From Campylobacteraceae bacterium (lineage in GTDB: Bacteria; Campylobacterota; Campylobacteria; Campylobacterales; Campylobacteraceae), in the NCBI GenBank assembly GCA_031263195.1, contig JAISGD010000001.1:62001-126000 (forward strand): DNA of 64,000 bases, written 5' to 3'. A program made the translations under genes and the position numbers. The number at the start of each line of letters is the position of its first letter. Position 1 is the first letter of the stretch. Shown piece by piece: positions 54,407 through 64,000 of this stretch. Under the pieces are notes generated by a model that was not told where the DNA came from, made no database searches, and worked only from the letters and a program-made list of their open reading frames with translations.

Positions 54407-56453
54407 TAATTTCCTTAATATCCGCTATCGATTTAAACGCTTTATAGATAGAAGCTATGATATTTAGGCGATTTTGCTTGATTTTTTGGTCGTCGACATT
54501 AACCATAACATTATCAAAAAACGTATCGATAAAAGGCTTTAAGGCAAAAAGTGCTTTTAATTTTTCATCAAAATTATTGTACTCTTTGGAGAGCGTTTTA
54601 TTATACGCCTCAAAAAGCGCTTTTTCGGCTTCGTCTTGCAAAAGCACTTCGTATACGGCGTGTTCGGCGTCGCAATTTATATCTTTTATGATATTTGCGA
54701 CTCTTTTAAACGTTGAGAAAACCTCTTTAAAACTCTCCTCTTGAGAGATATTTTTCAGTACTTCAATCTTTTGTGCAATCTTTACTATATCTCTTTCGCC
54801 GCCCTCAATAACGGCGGTTATGATAGACGAATTCACATTATCGAATAGTTGATAGAGTCTTTCGATAAAAAAGCTCTCAAGCTGCAATATATCAAAAGGA
54901 GAGTAAAGTGCGCAAAGCTCTCCAAAAACGGTTCTTATATTAAAATTAAGGTTGTATTTTAAAACGATTTTTATTATGCCGTTCACGGCGCGGCGCAGAG
55001 CGAATGGATCTTTTGTGCCTGTAGGAATTTTACCTATACTAAACAGAGCCATAAGAGAATCCACTTTGTTGCTAAGAGCTACAATCGCGCTAAAAAGAGT
55101 GCTTGGAAGCGCGCTTTCTTCGTTGTTTGGCAAATACTGCTCTTTCAAAGCCAACGCTAACATTTTATCCTCTTTAGCCTCCAAAGCATAGTAGTATCCC
55201 ATAACGCCTTGAAGTTCGGGAAATTCGCCCACCATTTCGCTAAGCAAATCCGCCTTCGCCAAAGTCAAAGTTCTTGCCAGCAGAGCGTTTAACCCGTCCT
55301 CGTTCAAATCTTCTCTTTGTGCCAAAAACGCCTTTTTGTTAGCGTTCGCGAGATACGCCCCTATACGCTCTTCTCTGCGCGATTTATCATAAAGCGAACC
55401 CAAACCTTCAATGTAAACGATAGATTTTAATCCCTCGGTTTGTAACCCTTTTTTCAAATCGTTTTCATAGAAAAACAGAGCGTCGCTAAGTCTTGCATGT
55501 AAGACTTTCTCATTTCCTTTGATTATCAAAATATAGTCGTTGCTAACGGCGTTTGAAACGACCACAAAGTGATTGCTTAAATTGTTATTTTCAAAAACGG
55601 GAAAATAGCGCTGATTTTCTTTCATTGAAGTTATAATAACTTCCGGAGGCAGTTTTAAAAACAGTTCGTCAAAATTTCCCATTAAAACCGTAGGATGTTC
55701 GGTAATGGCGACAACTTCATCAAGTAGTCTCGCATCGTGCTCTATAGTTACATCATTTATTGCTTCCATAGCATCCATTTGCGAAAGGATTTTTTCTCTG
55801 CGCTCATCTTGTGAAAGCACGATAAAACCACGTTTTAACTCTTCAAAATAGTTTTCAGGTGTACTGAATGTAAATTTATTTGCTGTGAGCGAGCGGTGAG
55901 GATATGTAAAACTATTTGATTTAACACCAAAAACCTCTATCTGTAAAGCTTCATCGCCAAGCATTACCGTCACCCAGCGAACAGGTCTGATAAAACTCTC
56001 TTCGCAATTTCCCCAACGCATCGATTTACCGAAATTTAAAGATTTTAAAAAATTCTTAAGCATATTTTCTATCAACTCTTTAGACTCTTTACCTTCAATA
56101 TCTTTTTTATAATAAAGCACGATTTTATCGTTTCTTTCGGTTCTTAAGAGTTCATTTACTCCAACTCCGCATTTCTTGGCGAAACCTATAGCTGCCGCTG
56201 TTGGTTCACCGTCAATAAAAGCACTCTCTTCAGGCGCACCAAAAAATTCTTCAAAATGGTTGGGTTGTTTGGTCAAAAATTCTTTATGCCACAAAACAAG
56301 GCGGCGAGGTGTGTAAAAAAACTCAAAATCGCTCTTAAGTTCATTGAGCTCCAAAATAGCATCCCATTTGGGTTTTATATTTGGAAATTCCTTCAGAAAA
56401 GGGACAGCCGGTAGTTCCTCTACGCCGATTTCAATTAATAAGGGTTTTTGCAT
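54399..56453 (-). CDS. glyS: Glycyl-tRNA synthetase beta subunit
   Basis: 684 residues from the ATG at 56453; a GTG five codons upstream is in frame but less likely. N-terminal LLIEIGVEELPAVPFLKEF, FYTPRRLVL near 55, SMRWG near 160, RWVTVMLG, PHRSLTANKF and the HD-like and anticodon-binding C-terminal region (TGTKDPFALRRAVNGIIKI near 480) are family hallmarks. The beta subunit binds tRNA and supports the separate alpha subunit; glyQ is not in the window. Confidence 0.96.
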   Translation of the reverse strand: MQKPLLIEIGVEELPAVPFLKEFPNIKPKWDAILELNELKSDFEFFYTPRRLVLWHKEFLTKQPNHFEEFFGAPEESAFIDGEPTAAAIGFAKKCGVGVNELLRTERNDKIVLYYKKDIEGKESKELIENMLKNFLKSLNFGKSMRWGNCEESFIRPVRWVTVMLGDEALQIEVFGVKSNSFTYPHRSLTANKFTFSTPENYFEELKRGFIVLSQDERREKILSQMDAMEAINDVTIEHDARLLDEVVAITEHPTVLMGNFDELFLKLPPEVIITSMKENQRYFPVFENNNLSNHFVVVSNAVSNDYILIIKGNEKVLHARLSDALFFYENDLKKGLQTEGLKSIVYIEGLGSLYDKSRREERIGAYLANANKKAFLAQREDLNEDGLNALLARTLTLAKADLLSEMVGEFPELQGVMGYYYALEAKEDKMLALALKEQYLPNNEESALPSTLFSAIVALSNKVDSLMALFSIGKIPTGTKDPFALRRAVNGIIKIVLKYNLNFNIRTVFGELCALYSPFDILQLESFFIERLYQLFDNVNSSIITAVIEGGERDIVKIAQKIEVLKNISQEESFKEVFSTFKRVANIIKDINCDAEHAVYEVLLQDEAEKALFEAYNKTLSKEYNNFDEKLKALFALKPFIDTFFDNVMVNVDDQKIKQNRLNIIASIYKAFKSIADIKEISV

Positions 56454-56624
56454 TTTATTTTCTCGCACATTGTAAAATCTTTTAAAAAATAGGTTTTTAT
56501 TTTAGCCAAAGGAATGTTAAATACGGCTTTTTTAAAAGAGTTTTTAAAAACCCGGACATAAACCGCTTAAAAGGCAAAAATAGTTACAATTTTATTAGCC
56601 TATCTTATTTTTTAAGGATTACCA

Positions 56625-57860
56625 ATGGAACAATTTCTCATAAAAGCTAAAAAAGCGACAAGAGCAATAGCAAATTTAAAACCATCTTTCAAAACAGCCG
56701 TTCTGATGGAGTTTGCTAGCGCGATAAGAGATTATTCCTTAGATATTATAGAGGCTAACGCGCTTGATTTGAAACAAGCTGAAGAGAATAACTTAAGCTA
56801 TGCGCTAAGAGAGAGATTGATGCTAAATAAAAAACGTGTGGAAGATATGGCTAAAGCTATTGAGGATATCGCCGCTTTAAGAGAGCCTGTCGGAAGAGTT
56901 TTGGACGGATGGGTAGTGCCAAACGGACTTAGAATAGAAAAAATAACGACTCCCATAGGCGTTGTGGGTATCATCTATGAAAGTCGTCCGAATGTCACAA
57001 GCGATACCGCAGCGCTTTGTTTTAAAAGCGGAAATATATGCGTTTTAAAGGGCGGGAAAGAGGCTGAAAGAAGCAATAAAGCGATAGTTATCGCCATTCA
57101 AGAAGCTCTTCAAAAGTTTGATTTGCCGCTTGAAGCTATCTCGCTATTACCCGATTCCTCAAGAGAGGGCGTAGCGCAACTAATCAAAATGGACAAATAT
57201 GTTGATGTCATAATACCAAGAGGCGGGGAATCGCTCATAAATTTTATAAGCAAAAATTCCACAATTCCGGTTGTTAAACACGACAAAGGCGTATGTCACG
57301 TATATATAGACAGCGAAGCGGATATAAAAAAAGCGATAGACATAACCGTGAATTCAAAATGCAGTAAACCAAGCGCTTGCAACGCTCTTGAAACGCTTTT
57401 GGTGCATAAAAATATAGCGAATGAGATTTTACCGAAATTAAGAGAAGTATTTGTAGATATGGGTACCGAACTTAGAGGTTGCGAAAATACGGCTGAAATC
57501 ATAAAAGTCAAAAACGCTACCGACGACGATTACGGACACGAATATCTTGACAATATCTTGTGCATAAAAATAGTTAACGATTTGGAAGAGGCGATAGAGC
57601 ATATAGCAAAATACGGCTCTTTGCATTCTGAGGTTATAATCACCGAAAATTACACAAAAGCGGAAAAATTTATGCAAGATATCGACGCCGCTTGTCTTTA
57701 TGTGAACGCCTCAAGTCGTTTTACAGACGGCGGAGAGTTCGGGTTTGGCGCCGAAGTTGGTATCAGTACAAATAAATTGCACGCGAGAGGTCCTATGGGC
57801 ATAAACGAGCTCACTACTTACAAGTACAAAATTTACGGCGAGGGGCAAATCCGCCAATGA
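56625..57860 (+). CDS. proA: Gamma-glutamyl phosphate reductase
   Basis: 411-residue aldehyde-dehydrogenase-superfamily enzyme that reduces glutamyl phosphate to the semialdehyde in proline synthesis. IGVVGIIYESRPNVTSDTAALC near 118-139, LKGGKEAERSN near 147, IPRGGESLI, the catalytic Cys in KCSKPSACNALE near 246-257, and the C-terminal FTDGGEFGFGAEVGIST are diagnostic. TTAAGGATTACCA precedes the ATG. It is divergent from glyS and overlaps the ABC gene by 4 bases. Confidence 0.97.
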   Translation: MEQFLIKAKKATRAIANLKPSFKTAVLMEFASAIRDYSLDIIEANALDLKQAEENNLSYALRERLMLNKKRVEDMAKAIEDIAALREPVGRVLDGWVVPNGLRIEKITTPIGVVGIIYESRPNVTSDTAALCFKSGNICVLKGGKEAERSNKAIVIAIQEALQKFDLPLEAISLLPDSSREGVAQLIKMDKYVDVIIPRGGESLINFISKNSTIPVVKHDKGVCHVYIDSEADIKKAIDITVNSKCSKPSACNALETLLVHKNIANEILPKLREVFVDMGTELRGCENTAEIIKVKNATDDDYGHEYLDNILCIKIVNDLEEAIEHIAKYGSLHSEVIITENYTKAEKFMQDIDAACLYVNASSRFTDGGEFGFGAEVGISTNKLHARGPMGINELTTYKYKIYGEGQIRQ

Positions 57861-58447
57861 GCGTAGTTTTAGATATAAAAAATCTAACCTTTTCGTATCC
57901 TAACGGCGATTTTTTATATAAAAACTTCTCGCTTAACGTGAAAAAGGGCGAGTTTGTTTGCCTGCTTGGTCCCAGCGGTTCCGGGAAAAGCACGCTTTTT
58001 GAACTTATATGCGGCAATTTAAAGCAAAACGATGGTTATATATCGCACAAAAAATTGGCTCAAATTTATCAAGATCCATACTCGTCTTTCCATTCTACTT
58101 ACTCCATTATTTCGCAGATAAAAGATACCGTAAAACGAAATTTGACAAAAGATGAATACTTGCCGCTTTGCGAAAAACTGGCGCTTGATGAAAATCTGCT
58201 ATATCAAAAACCGCATAAATTAAGCGGCGGAGAACTTCAAAGATGCTCAATTTTACGAGCTATACTTTTAAATCCGGAGATGCTTTTGGCAGATGAGCCG
58301 ACTTCGGCACTTGACAGTCTGACACAGCTTGAGGTTTTAAAATATATGCTTGATATGCTGAGTTTCAGCGGCATACTGCTCATCACACACGATACGACGT
58401 TAGCCAAATGGTGTGCCGATAGCGCGGTGAGATTGGGGGATTTATGA
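57857..58447 (+). CDS. Compact OppF/NikE-type ABC ATPase without a permease
   Basis: 196 residues. Walker A LGPSGSGKST near 37-46, Q-loop YQDPYSSFHS of the peptide/nickel subfamily near 75, signature LSGGELQRCSILRAI near 119, Walker B MLLADEPTSALDS near 141, H-loop LITHD. The length is below the 250-330 residues of NikE/OppF, lacking the C-terminal oligopeptide tail. No permease or binding protein is next to it; it lies between proA and an MscS-type gene with overlaps on both sides. The partner is unknown. Confidence 0.85.
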   Translation: MSVVLDIKNLTFSYPNGDFLYKNFSLNVKKGEFVCLLGPSGSGKSTLFELICGNLKQNDGYISHKKLAQIYQDPYSSFHSTYSIISQIKDTVKRNLTKDEYLPLCEKLALDENLLYQKPHKLSGGELQRCSILRAILLNPEMLLADEPTSALDSLTQLEVLKYMLDMLSFSGILLITHDTTLAKWCADSAVRLGDL

Positions 58448-59934
58448 GATTTTTGGCTATTTTTATTATTTTATGCGGTTTTATATCTGCAGAGGTCAAA
58501 ACGGAAAACAGTTACAAAACAGATAATATTTGGCTCGTATCGCTTCAAGCATACCGTTCCTATATGAGTTCGGTTTCAGAGTTTGATATGTTACAAAACA
58601 GACTTAAACACGATAGTAACTCTATCGCACTGAAAGAGGAGATAGATATCTTAAAAAGCAATCTCAAGCTCTACAATTATGAAAACCGCCAACCGCTTTA
58701 TGAGATATTTCAACCTTTTGAAAATGTGTTAAAGCTCATTGAAAATGCCAATATTTCACATGTTTCATTGCTTTCAAACGATATAGACAAAAGCGTCAAA
58801 GAGTTAAATGGACTGATGAAAAATTATGAAAATGAGTACAAAAAAGCCTTTGATATTATTGATGGTTTTGAAAACGAAGCTAAAAATCAAAACACTTCAA
58901 AAGAGACTGTATCAGCTTTCCAAAATGATAAGCGTCTGTTAAAAATCTCACTTGATACACTGCGAAAAACTTTTGACAGTGTTATTAAACAGTATGATAT
59001 TTACAATAAAAGAGTAACCGATTTTAAGTATAAAGAGATAAAAAAGCTCTCCTATATACTTATCTCCATCATATTTTTATTTGCTGTTATGACGTTTGTA
59101 AAACTATTTTTAAAAAAGAGTCTTAAAAAAGAGAGAAGCGAAGAGAATGACCGCCGCCTATTTTTAATCAAAAAGATTATGAATATCTTGTTTGTTATCA
59201 TAACAATTTTAATATTTGCGTTTTCATATATCGATAATATGGCGCGGGCATTGGCAGTATTTGGCGTGATAGGCGCCGGACTTACCGTTGTGATGAAAGA
59301 GTGGGTTTTGAGTTATGTGGGGTGGTTTGTACTGATAACAAGCAACTCCATACAACTTGGTGACAGGATAAAAATCTCTAAAGACGGTCGTTCCATTATA
59401 GGCGACGTTATAAACATAAGCCTCACAAAAATCACACTCTATGAAAATATAACAAACGATGCTCTTACGGAACACAAAAAAGCGGGACGTGTGATATTTG
59501 TACCAAATTATTATCTTATTATGGGCGAAGTGTATAATTATACACATTTATCTTTGAAAACGATTTTGGATTTGGTTGAAATATACATATCATTTGACAG
59601 TAATATCGCCAAGGCTGAAAAGATAGCTCTTGAGAGTGCAAATGCGATCACGGAAAAATTCACTGAAATGGCAAAAAAACAGTATGATGCTCTTAAAAAA
59701 TACTACACATTGAGAAATATGACGCAATACCCAAAAGTCTTTTTCTATCCAAGTATATATGGCAACGGTATAGTGATGGGTGTGTGGTACGTATCACCTT
59801 ATCGCGAAATACTAAAACATAAAAGCGAAGTTACAAAAGAAATAATCGCGCGATTTAAAAATGAAGATGATATCAATCTCATCTATTCTGCAAATACTGT
59901 CTTTTTAGAAAGCGGCATCGAAAAAACATTGTGA
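58444..59934 (+). CDS. MscS-family mechanosensitive channel with periplasmic coiled coil
   Basis: 496 residues. A signal peptide or first helix (about 1-17), a periplasmic coiled-coil domain to about 195, helices near 200-220, 240-262 and 272-298 (pore helix AVFGVIGAGLTVVMKEWVLSYVGW), and the MscS beta domain containing IQLGDRIKISKDGRSIIGDVINISL near 300-325, then a C-terminal alpha/beta domain. The pore helix has the small-residue pattern of MscS TM3. Gating and ion are not deducible. Confidence 0.9.
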   Translation: MRFLAIFIILCGFISAEVKTENSYKTDNIWLVSLQAYRSYMSSVSEFDMLQNRLKHDSNSIALKEEIDILKSNLKLYNYENRQPLYEIFQPFENVLKLIENANISHVSLLSNDIDKSVKELNGLMKNYENEYKKAFDIIDGFENEAKNQNTSKETVSAFQNDKRLLKISLDTLRKTFDSVIKQYDIYNKRVTDFKYKEIKKLSYILISIIFLFAVMTFVKLFLKKSLKKERSEENDRRLFLIKKIMNILFVIITILIFAFSYIDNMARALAVFGVIGAGLTVVMKEWVLSYVGWFVLITSNSIQLGDRIKISKDGRSIIGDVINISLTKITLYENITNDALTEHKKAGRVIFVPNYYLIMGEVYNYTHLSLKTILDLVEIYISFDSNIAKAEKIALESANAITEKFTEMAKKQYDALKKYYTLRNMTQYPKVFFYPSIYGNGIVMGVWYVSPYREILKHKSEVTKEIIARFKNEDDINLIYSANTVFLESGIEKTL

Positions 59935-59977
59935 AGAATAAAACAGGACAACCTGTCTGCTCGCGAAAATGCGATAT

Positions 59978-61330
59978 TTATCTTTTAAGACTTTTCTTTA
60001 AATTATCCGCCAATAAAAACGCGAGTTCCAACGCTTGATCGGCATTGAGTCTTGGATCGCACATGGTCTCATATCTGCTTTCCAATCCCTCTTCCGTTAT
60101 CGCTTTCGCGCCTCCAACGCACTCAGTGACGTCTTGTCCTGTCATCTCAAGATGAACGCCTCCGGCGTATGTGCCCTCATTTTGATGTATCGCAAAAAAG
60201 CTGTTTACTTCGGACAAAATGCTGTCAAACGCTCTTGTTTTATAGTTATTTGACGTTTTTATAGTATTTCCGTGCATTGGATCTATGCTCCAGAGTATCT
60301 CCCTGCCCTCTTTTTTCAAAGCTTTTAAAAGCGGAGGAAATAGATTTTCTATTTTATCGTAACCCATTCTTATGATGATATTTATTCTGCCGACGTCATT
60401 GTTTGGATTTAACTTATCTATCGCGCGAAGCAAATCATCGGCTTCGGTTTTGGGTCCGGCTTTTATGCCTATTGGATTGTGCACTCCTCGCAAAAACTCT
60501 ATATGAGCGCCATCGGCGTCTCTTGTCCTATCGCCTATCCACAAAAGATGAGCCGAACAATCGTACCAATCGCCCGTCAGACTATCTTGTCTTGTTAGAG
60601 CCTCTTCATAGTTTAGTAAAAGCGCTTCATGCGAAGTATAAATCTCGGTTTCGTGCAACATCGGAGTATTTTTTGAGGTAATTCCGCAAGCTTCCATAAA
60701 ATTTAACGTTTGCGTGATTTGTTCAGCCAGCTTCTCGTACTTTTCACCAAGTCTGCTGTTTTTCATAAAACCTAAATTCCACTTATGCACTTCCCGTAAA
60801 TCCGCCAAACCGCCTCTTGCGAACGCTCGCAAAAGGTTCATTGTAGCGGCTGATTGGTTATAAGCTTTTAGCATTCTTTTTGGTTCCGGTATTCTGGCTT
60901 TAGTGTCAAACGATATATCGTTTATGATATCGCCGCGATAACTTGGCAATTTTACTCCGTCAATCTCTTCGTAGTCGCTTGAACGAGGTTTCGCAAACTG
61001 CCCTCCCATACGACCTACTTTGACCACAGGACAACCTCCAGCGAATGTTAGAACTATCGCCATTTGCAAAATGACTTTGAACATATCTCTTATATTTACC
61101 GCTCCAAACTCGGCGAAACTCTCCGCGCAATCCCCGCCTTGCAATAAAAATGCTTTTCCTTTTGTAACTTCAGCCAAACTTTTTGTGAGATTTCTAACTT
61201 CACCCGCGAAAACAAGCGGCGGCACTTTTTTTAATTCCAACTCAACTTTATTTAATTTTTCAAGATTTGGGTAGACAGGCTGCTGTTTTATCGGCTTATC
61301 TCTCCACGACGTTTTAGTCCAATTATTCAT
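59978..61330 (-). CDS. DAHP synthase, class II
   Basis: First enzyme of the shikimate pathway, of the class II (plant-like) type found in Campylobacter and Helicobacter. 450 residues from the ATG at 61330, six bases after AAGGA; an ATG 13 codons upstream has no ribosome-binding site. Visible are [11 protein letters not shown] near 62, [41 protein letters not shown], the [12 protein letters not shown] segment and [16 protein letters not shown]. No N-terminal regulatory extension is obvious. Confidence 0.95.
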   Translation of the reverse strand: MNNWTKTSWRDKPIKQQPVYPNLEKLNKVELELKKVPPLVFAGEVRNLTKSLAEVTKGKAFLLQGGDCAESFAEFGAVNIRDMFKVILQMAIVLTFAGGCPVVKVGRMGGQFAKPRSSDYEEIDGVKLPSYRGDIINDISFDTKARIPEPKRMLKAYNQSAATMNLLRAFARGGLADLREVHKWNLGFMKNSRLGEKYEKLAEQITQTLNFMEACGITSKNTPMLHETEIYTSHEALLLNYEEALTRQDSLTGDWYDCSAHLLWIGDRTRDADGAHIEFLRGVHNPIGIKAGPKTEADDLLRAIDKLNPNNDVGRINIIIRMGYDKIENLFPPLLKALKKEGREILWSIDPMHGNTIKTSNNYKTRAFDSILSEVNSFFAIHQNEGTYAGGVHLEMTGQDVTECVGGAKAITEEGLESRYETMCDPRLNADQALELAFLLADNLKKSLKR

Positions 61331-61369
61331 CTTGTATCCTTGAAGTGTAAAAGTTTTAATTATATTCAT

Positions 61370-61677
61370 TTAAACCCATAAATAGCCTTAAAAACAGCTG
61401 ATTATAGTCTCTGTTTTTACAATCCGCCATTGTTTTAATATAAGAAAAGAAAATTTTTACGGTTAATTTCTATCAACATATCGATTATGGAAAACTATTT
61501 TACAGAGTGGTTTTCGTATTTTACCAAAATATAGCGTATACTGTTGTTCATCACTATCAATTCATTTTTACTCGCAAAAAATCACAATCAAACTAACTTT
61601 TGACTGCGAAACAATAGCAAATATAAGTTTCTTTTAACATTCTAAAAACTACAATTACGCCAAAAAAGAAGTTTACA
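61370..61677. other. Divergent gap between DAHP synthase and rarD
   Basis: 308 AT-rich bases. A minus-strand TATAAT (plus-strand ATTATA at 61401-61406) could drive the DAHP synthase gene. No small ORF, tRNA or repeat of note was seen; a GCGTATACTGTTG segment near 61530 could hold a promoter for rarD. Confidence 0.35.
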
Positions 61678-62571
61678 TTGCCAAGTTCACTTTCACAACA
61701 CCGTATAGGCATTATTTGTGCATTTGCGGCATTCTTTTTATGGGGTATCTTTCCTGTCTACTTTAAAATGGTAGATTATATACAGCCTTTTGAGATGCTA
61801 TGCCATCGTATCATTTGGTCTGTTCTTTTGCTGCTGGCAGCGCTATATTTTTCAAGAGGATTTAGTGAGTTAAAGATAGTTTTCAGTTCTCTGCGCACGG
61901 TTACTCTACTCTTCATCACCGGAGTTTTGATAACATTAAACTGGTTTACTTACATATATGCCGTAATGCATAATATGATAGCCGAGGCAAGCCTTGGATA
62001 TTTCATAAATCCACTTGTAAATATCACTCTGGGGATGCTTTTTTTAAAAGAGAAAACCAGTATACTGGAAAAAATCGCCATATTTATAGCCTTTTTAGCT
62101 ATTGCGCTTGAAATTATCAAACTTGGCAGCATACCGTATATCGCCCTTACTCTGGCATTTAGTTTCGGATTTTACGGGCTTATCAGAAAAATGATGAGGG
62201 TTGGCTCATTTACTGGGCTGTTTGTCGAAACATTGCTCATTGCACCATTAGCCGTTGGTTACTTAATATATTTGGGTTTTTCAAACAAGCTCAATTTCTC
62301 ATTTGACAGCACTATCTGGCTTATAGCTCTATCCGGTCCCATTACCGTCATACCGCTTCTACTTTTCGCCAACGCCGCTTCAAGAATAAGACTCACTACG
62401 GTTGGTTTTATACAGTATTTGAGTCCTACTATAACTTTATCTTTAGCGATACTTGTATATAATGAACCCTTATCAATAAGCAGAGCAATAACATTTGCGC
62501 TAATCTGGCTCTCATTGATATTTGTTATAGCAGACTCTTTTATACAAAAACAGAAAAGGAATATCAAATGA
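61678..62571 (+). CDS. rarD: RarD-family EamA transporter
   Basis: 297 residues with ten predicted helices in two EamA repeats. RIGIICAFAAFFLWGIFPVYFK, LCHRIIWSVLL near 41 and TLNWFTYIYAVMHNMIAEASLGYFINPLVN near 88-117 match RarD (chloramphenicol-sensitive protein). The start is a TTG with a weak AGAAG upstream. The family exports amino acids or drugs; the substrate is unknown. It overlaps the next gene by 4 bases. Confidence 0.88.
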   Translation: MPSSLSQHRIGIICAFAAFFLWGIFPVYFKMVDYIQPFEMLCHRIIWSVLLLLAALYFSRGFSELKIVFSSLRTVTLLFITGVLITLNWFTYIYAVMHNMIAEASLGYFINPLVNITLGMLFLKEKTSILEKIAIFIAFLAIALEIIKLGSIPYIALTLAFSFGFYGLIRKMMRVGSFTGLFVETLLIAPLAVGYLIYLGFSNKLNFSFDSTIWLIALSGPITVIPLLLFANAASRIRLTTVGFIQYLSPTITLSLAILVYNEPLSISRAITFALIWLSLIFVIADSFIQKQKRNIK

Positions 62572-63041
62572 GTCCTCAACTTTTAGGAGCTATCATTATT
62601 GTCGCGGTAGTTATCATTATCATGATAAAGCAGATAAACAGAGTCACTGATAATGTTGACGCCAACCTGCCAGTTATAGAACCGGCACGTTTGTATGCCA
62701 ACTTTGCCTCTCTTGTACAAGAAAAAATCCGCGCCATAAGACTTGATATAGATACACCTAAAAATGAAGCTAAATTTGTGCTTTTAGATGGAGTAAACGC
62801 CTCCGAAGCTCTTGAAAAACTATCTGATATGATAAGAAAACTTGTGTTTTTTGAGACAATGATAGGTATGAAAAACAGCTCTCCAAACACTGAAAACGGA
62901 CTTTTTGAGATACTAAACAATCTTGACAATTTCATTACAACGTCGATTTTTAACGGTAAAGAATTGGCTGATGAGATAAGAGAAGAACTTGCGATATCAT
63001 ACGATAGATTAAAAAACAACTATATGATAGAAAATATGTAG
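62568..63041 (+). CDS. Uncharacterised bitopic membrane protein
   Basis: 157 residues, not recognised. One N-terminal helix (about 3-22, LLGAIIIVAVVIIIMIKQI) is followed by a soluble, helix-rich domain with alternating acidic and basic patches (RAIRLDIDTPKNEAKFVLLDG, ASEALEKLSDMIRKLVFFE, LFEILNNLDNFITT). No Cys, no signal-peptidase site. It overlaps rarD by 4 bases and converges with ilvA 6 bases away. Confidence 0.7.
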   Translation: MSPQLLGAIIIVAVVIIIMIKQINRVTDNVDANLPVIEPARLYANFASLVQEKIRAIRLDIDTPKNEAKFVLLDGVNASEALEKLSDMIRKLVFFETMIGMKNSSPNTENGLFEILNNLDNFITTSIFNGKELADEIREELAISYDRLKNNYMIENM

Positions 63042-63047
63042 AGTATT

Positions 63048-64000
63048 CTACAGCAACTCTTCAAAATTATATTGAGCTTCAAGCAATTTGCGTCTTATAC
63101 TCTCTTGATGGTCTTTACCTTTAGTCTCTAACGTTATGGTTATGTTGGCGTCGCCAAACTCAAGCGTGGTTGAAACCCTGTCATAGTCTATCTTAACAAT
63201 ATTGGCGTTAGTCTCTTTAAATATGTCGGTAAGTCTCATAAGCGCTCCTGGTTTATCCACAAGGGTTATTATTAAAGTCATCTTTCTGGCTGATTTGACA
63301 AGACCTTTTTCTATGATGACTGAGAGCATTTGAACGTCTATATTCCCGCCGCTTAAAATCGTTCCTATCTTATCTTTTGGAAAAAACGGAAATTTTTGAT
63401 GCATTATAGCGGCTACTCCGGCAGCTCCCGCTCCCTCAACCACAAGTTTTTGACGTTCCAGCAAAAATAAAATCGCCGACGCTATCTCTTCGTCGTCTAC
63501 CAAAACAACCTCGTCAACGCACTCAATCATAGTATCAAGCGCGTAAGAACTTACGTCTCTTACGGCGATACCGTCGGCGATTGTGCGTACGCTTTTTGAA
63601 TTTATGGCTTTTTTAGCGTTAAAAGAGTTATGCAAAGCCGGCGCGCCTTTCGCTCCAACTCCTATAACTCTTATCTTGGGATCAATCTGTTTTATGGCGG
63701 ACGCTACACCGCTTATAAGCCCGCCTCCGCCTATTGGTACGACTACAATATCAAGCGAACTTATATCGTCTATCATCTCAAGCGCTATAGTTCCTTGTCC
63801 AGCCATCACTTCGCTGTCTTCAAAAGGGTGAATAAACGTTAAGTTATGCTCTTTGGCGTAATCAATGGCAAACGCGAACGCTTCGTCAAAATTATCGCCG
63901 TGCAAAATAACTTCCGCGCCCAAAGATTTAGTGCCCATAACTTTCAAAAGCGGAGTGGCTTCGGGCATAACTATGACGGCTTTAACATCAAATTCTCGAG
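63048..64000 (-). CDS. ilvA: Threonine ammonia-lyase (partial, start outside window)
   Basis: Deaminates threonine to 2-oxobutanoate for isoleucine synthesis. Only the last 317 or so codons are present. They include VKAVIVMPEATPLLK, the PLP phosphate-binding GGGGLISG near the middle, LVVEGAGAAGVAA, ILSGGNIDV and a single C-terminal ACT domain (MTLIITLVDKPGALMRLTDIFKE, then VSTTLEFGDANITITLETK) as in short-type enzymes. The PLP lysine lies outside. The frame is open to base 64000. Confidence 0.94.
   Translation of the reverse strand, partial: REFDVKAVIVMPEATPLLKVMGTKSLGAEVILHGDNFDEAFAFAIDYAKEHNLTFIHPFEDSEVMAGQGTIALEMIDDISSLDIVVVPIGGGGLISGVASAIKQIDPKIRVIGVGAKGAPALHNSFNAKKAINSKSVRTIADGIAVRDVSSYALDTMIECVDEVVLVDDEEIASAILFLLERQKLVVEGAGAAGVAAIMHQKFPFFPKDKIGTILSGGNIDVQMLSVIIEKGLVKSARKMTLIITLVDKPGALMRLTDIFKETNANIVKIDYDRVSTTLEFGDANITITLETKGKDHQESIRRKLLEAQYNFEELL

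Noticed and set aside
59943-59956. A hairpin ACAGG / CCTGT between the convergent MscS and DAHP synthase genes
   Set aside because: Five-bp stem without a T run; not convincing as a terminator.

Overview
The window is a contiguous piece of an AT-rich chromosome from a member of the Campylobacterota (former Epsilonproteobacteria), probably near the Sulfurimonas/Arcobacter/Campylobacter branch. The evidence is gene order and family type. The block murF, alpha/beta hydrolase, small Phd-like protein, ddl, ruvA, FapA-like protein, murJ, cysS, pyrD, M16 protease, dapA, SDR follows, from memory, the Campylobacter jejuni order. Other pointers are an hslV of the MFHATTIL type, a class II DAHP synthase, many TTG starts, ATGA overlaps and simple-repeat contingency loci. 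The genus cannot be fixed from the sequence alone.

Layout. 1-7077 (minus strand): end of an LPS/KDO export operon (lptC partial, kdsC), hisB, two peptidoglycan-remodelling proteins (RlpA, MltD), TatD, RecN, NAD kinase and an unknown lipoprotein. 7205-11628 (plus): argG, rplI, hslV, hslU, era. 11691-20496 (plus): eight genes in MSHA order I-J-K-L-M-N-E-G, the equivalent of the Campylobacter transformation (Cts) type II secretion-like apparatus, ending in a good terminator; no pilin or prepilin peptidase lies beside it. 20666-23963: pta-ackA, with a possible 35-residue ORF coupled to the ackA stop. 24091-29129 (minus): a cell-wall and recombination operon including a membrane-anchored MurF. 29266-39076 (plus): murJ, a DUF805 protein, cysS, pyrD, M16 protease, dapA, a FabL-type reductase, pgsA, rseP and a YggS-family protein.

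39467-45928 is an iron and transport region. A TonB-dependent receptor with a G8 tract in its signal-peptide codons faces a PepSY membrane protein across a gap with Fur-box-like sites; bioB, corA and a Bcr/CflA efflux gene follow. 46276-51905 is accessory: a cytoplasmic-type alkyl sulfatase and a tight five-gene operon around a non-canonical heavy-metal P-type ATPase (CtpC-like Ser-Cys-Ala motif in place of CPC) with small HMA-like, glycine-zipper and hairpin membrane partners. 51906-54406 is the most plastic stretch. It holds palindromic ACATGTAA repeats, a three-repeat CRISPR-like remnant without cas genes, a GLUG-repeat surface lipoprotein whose start is separated from its body by an out-of-frame (CT)11 tract (phase OFF), and a decayed FAD oxidoreductase. 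54399-64000 returns to housekeeping: glyS, proA, a solo ABC ATPase, an MscS channel, DAHP synthase, rarD, an unknown membrane protein and the 3' part of ilvA.

The strongest candidates for undescribed biology are the two simple-repeat contingency loci (one ON, one OFF), the five-gene P-type ATPase module and the repeat field between them.
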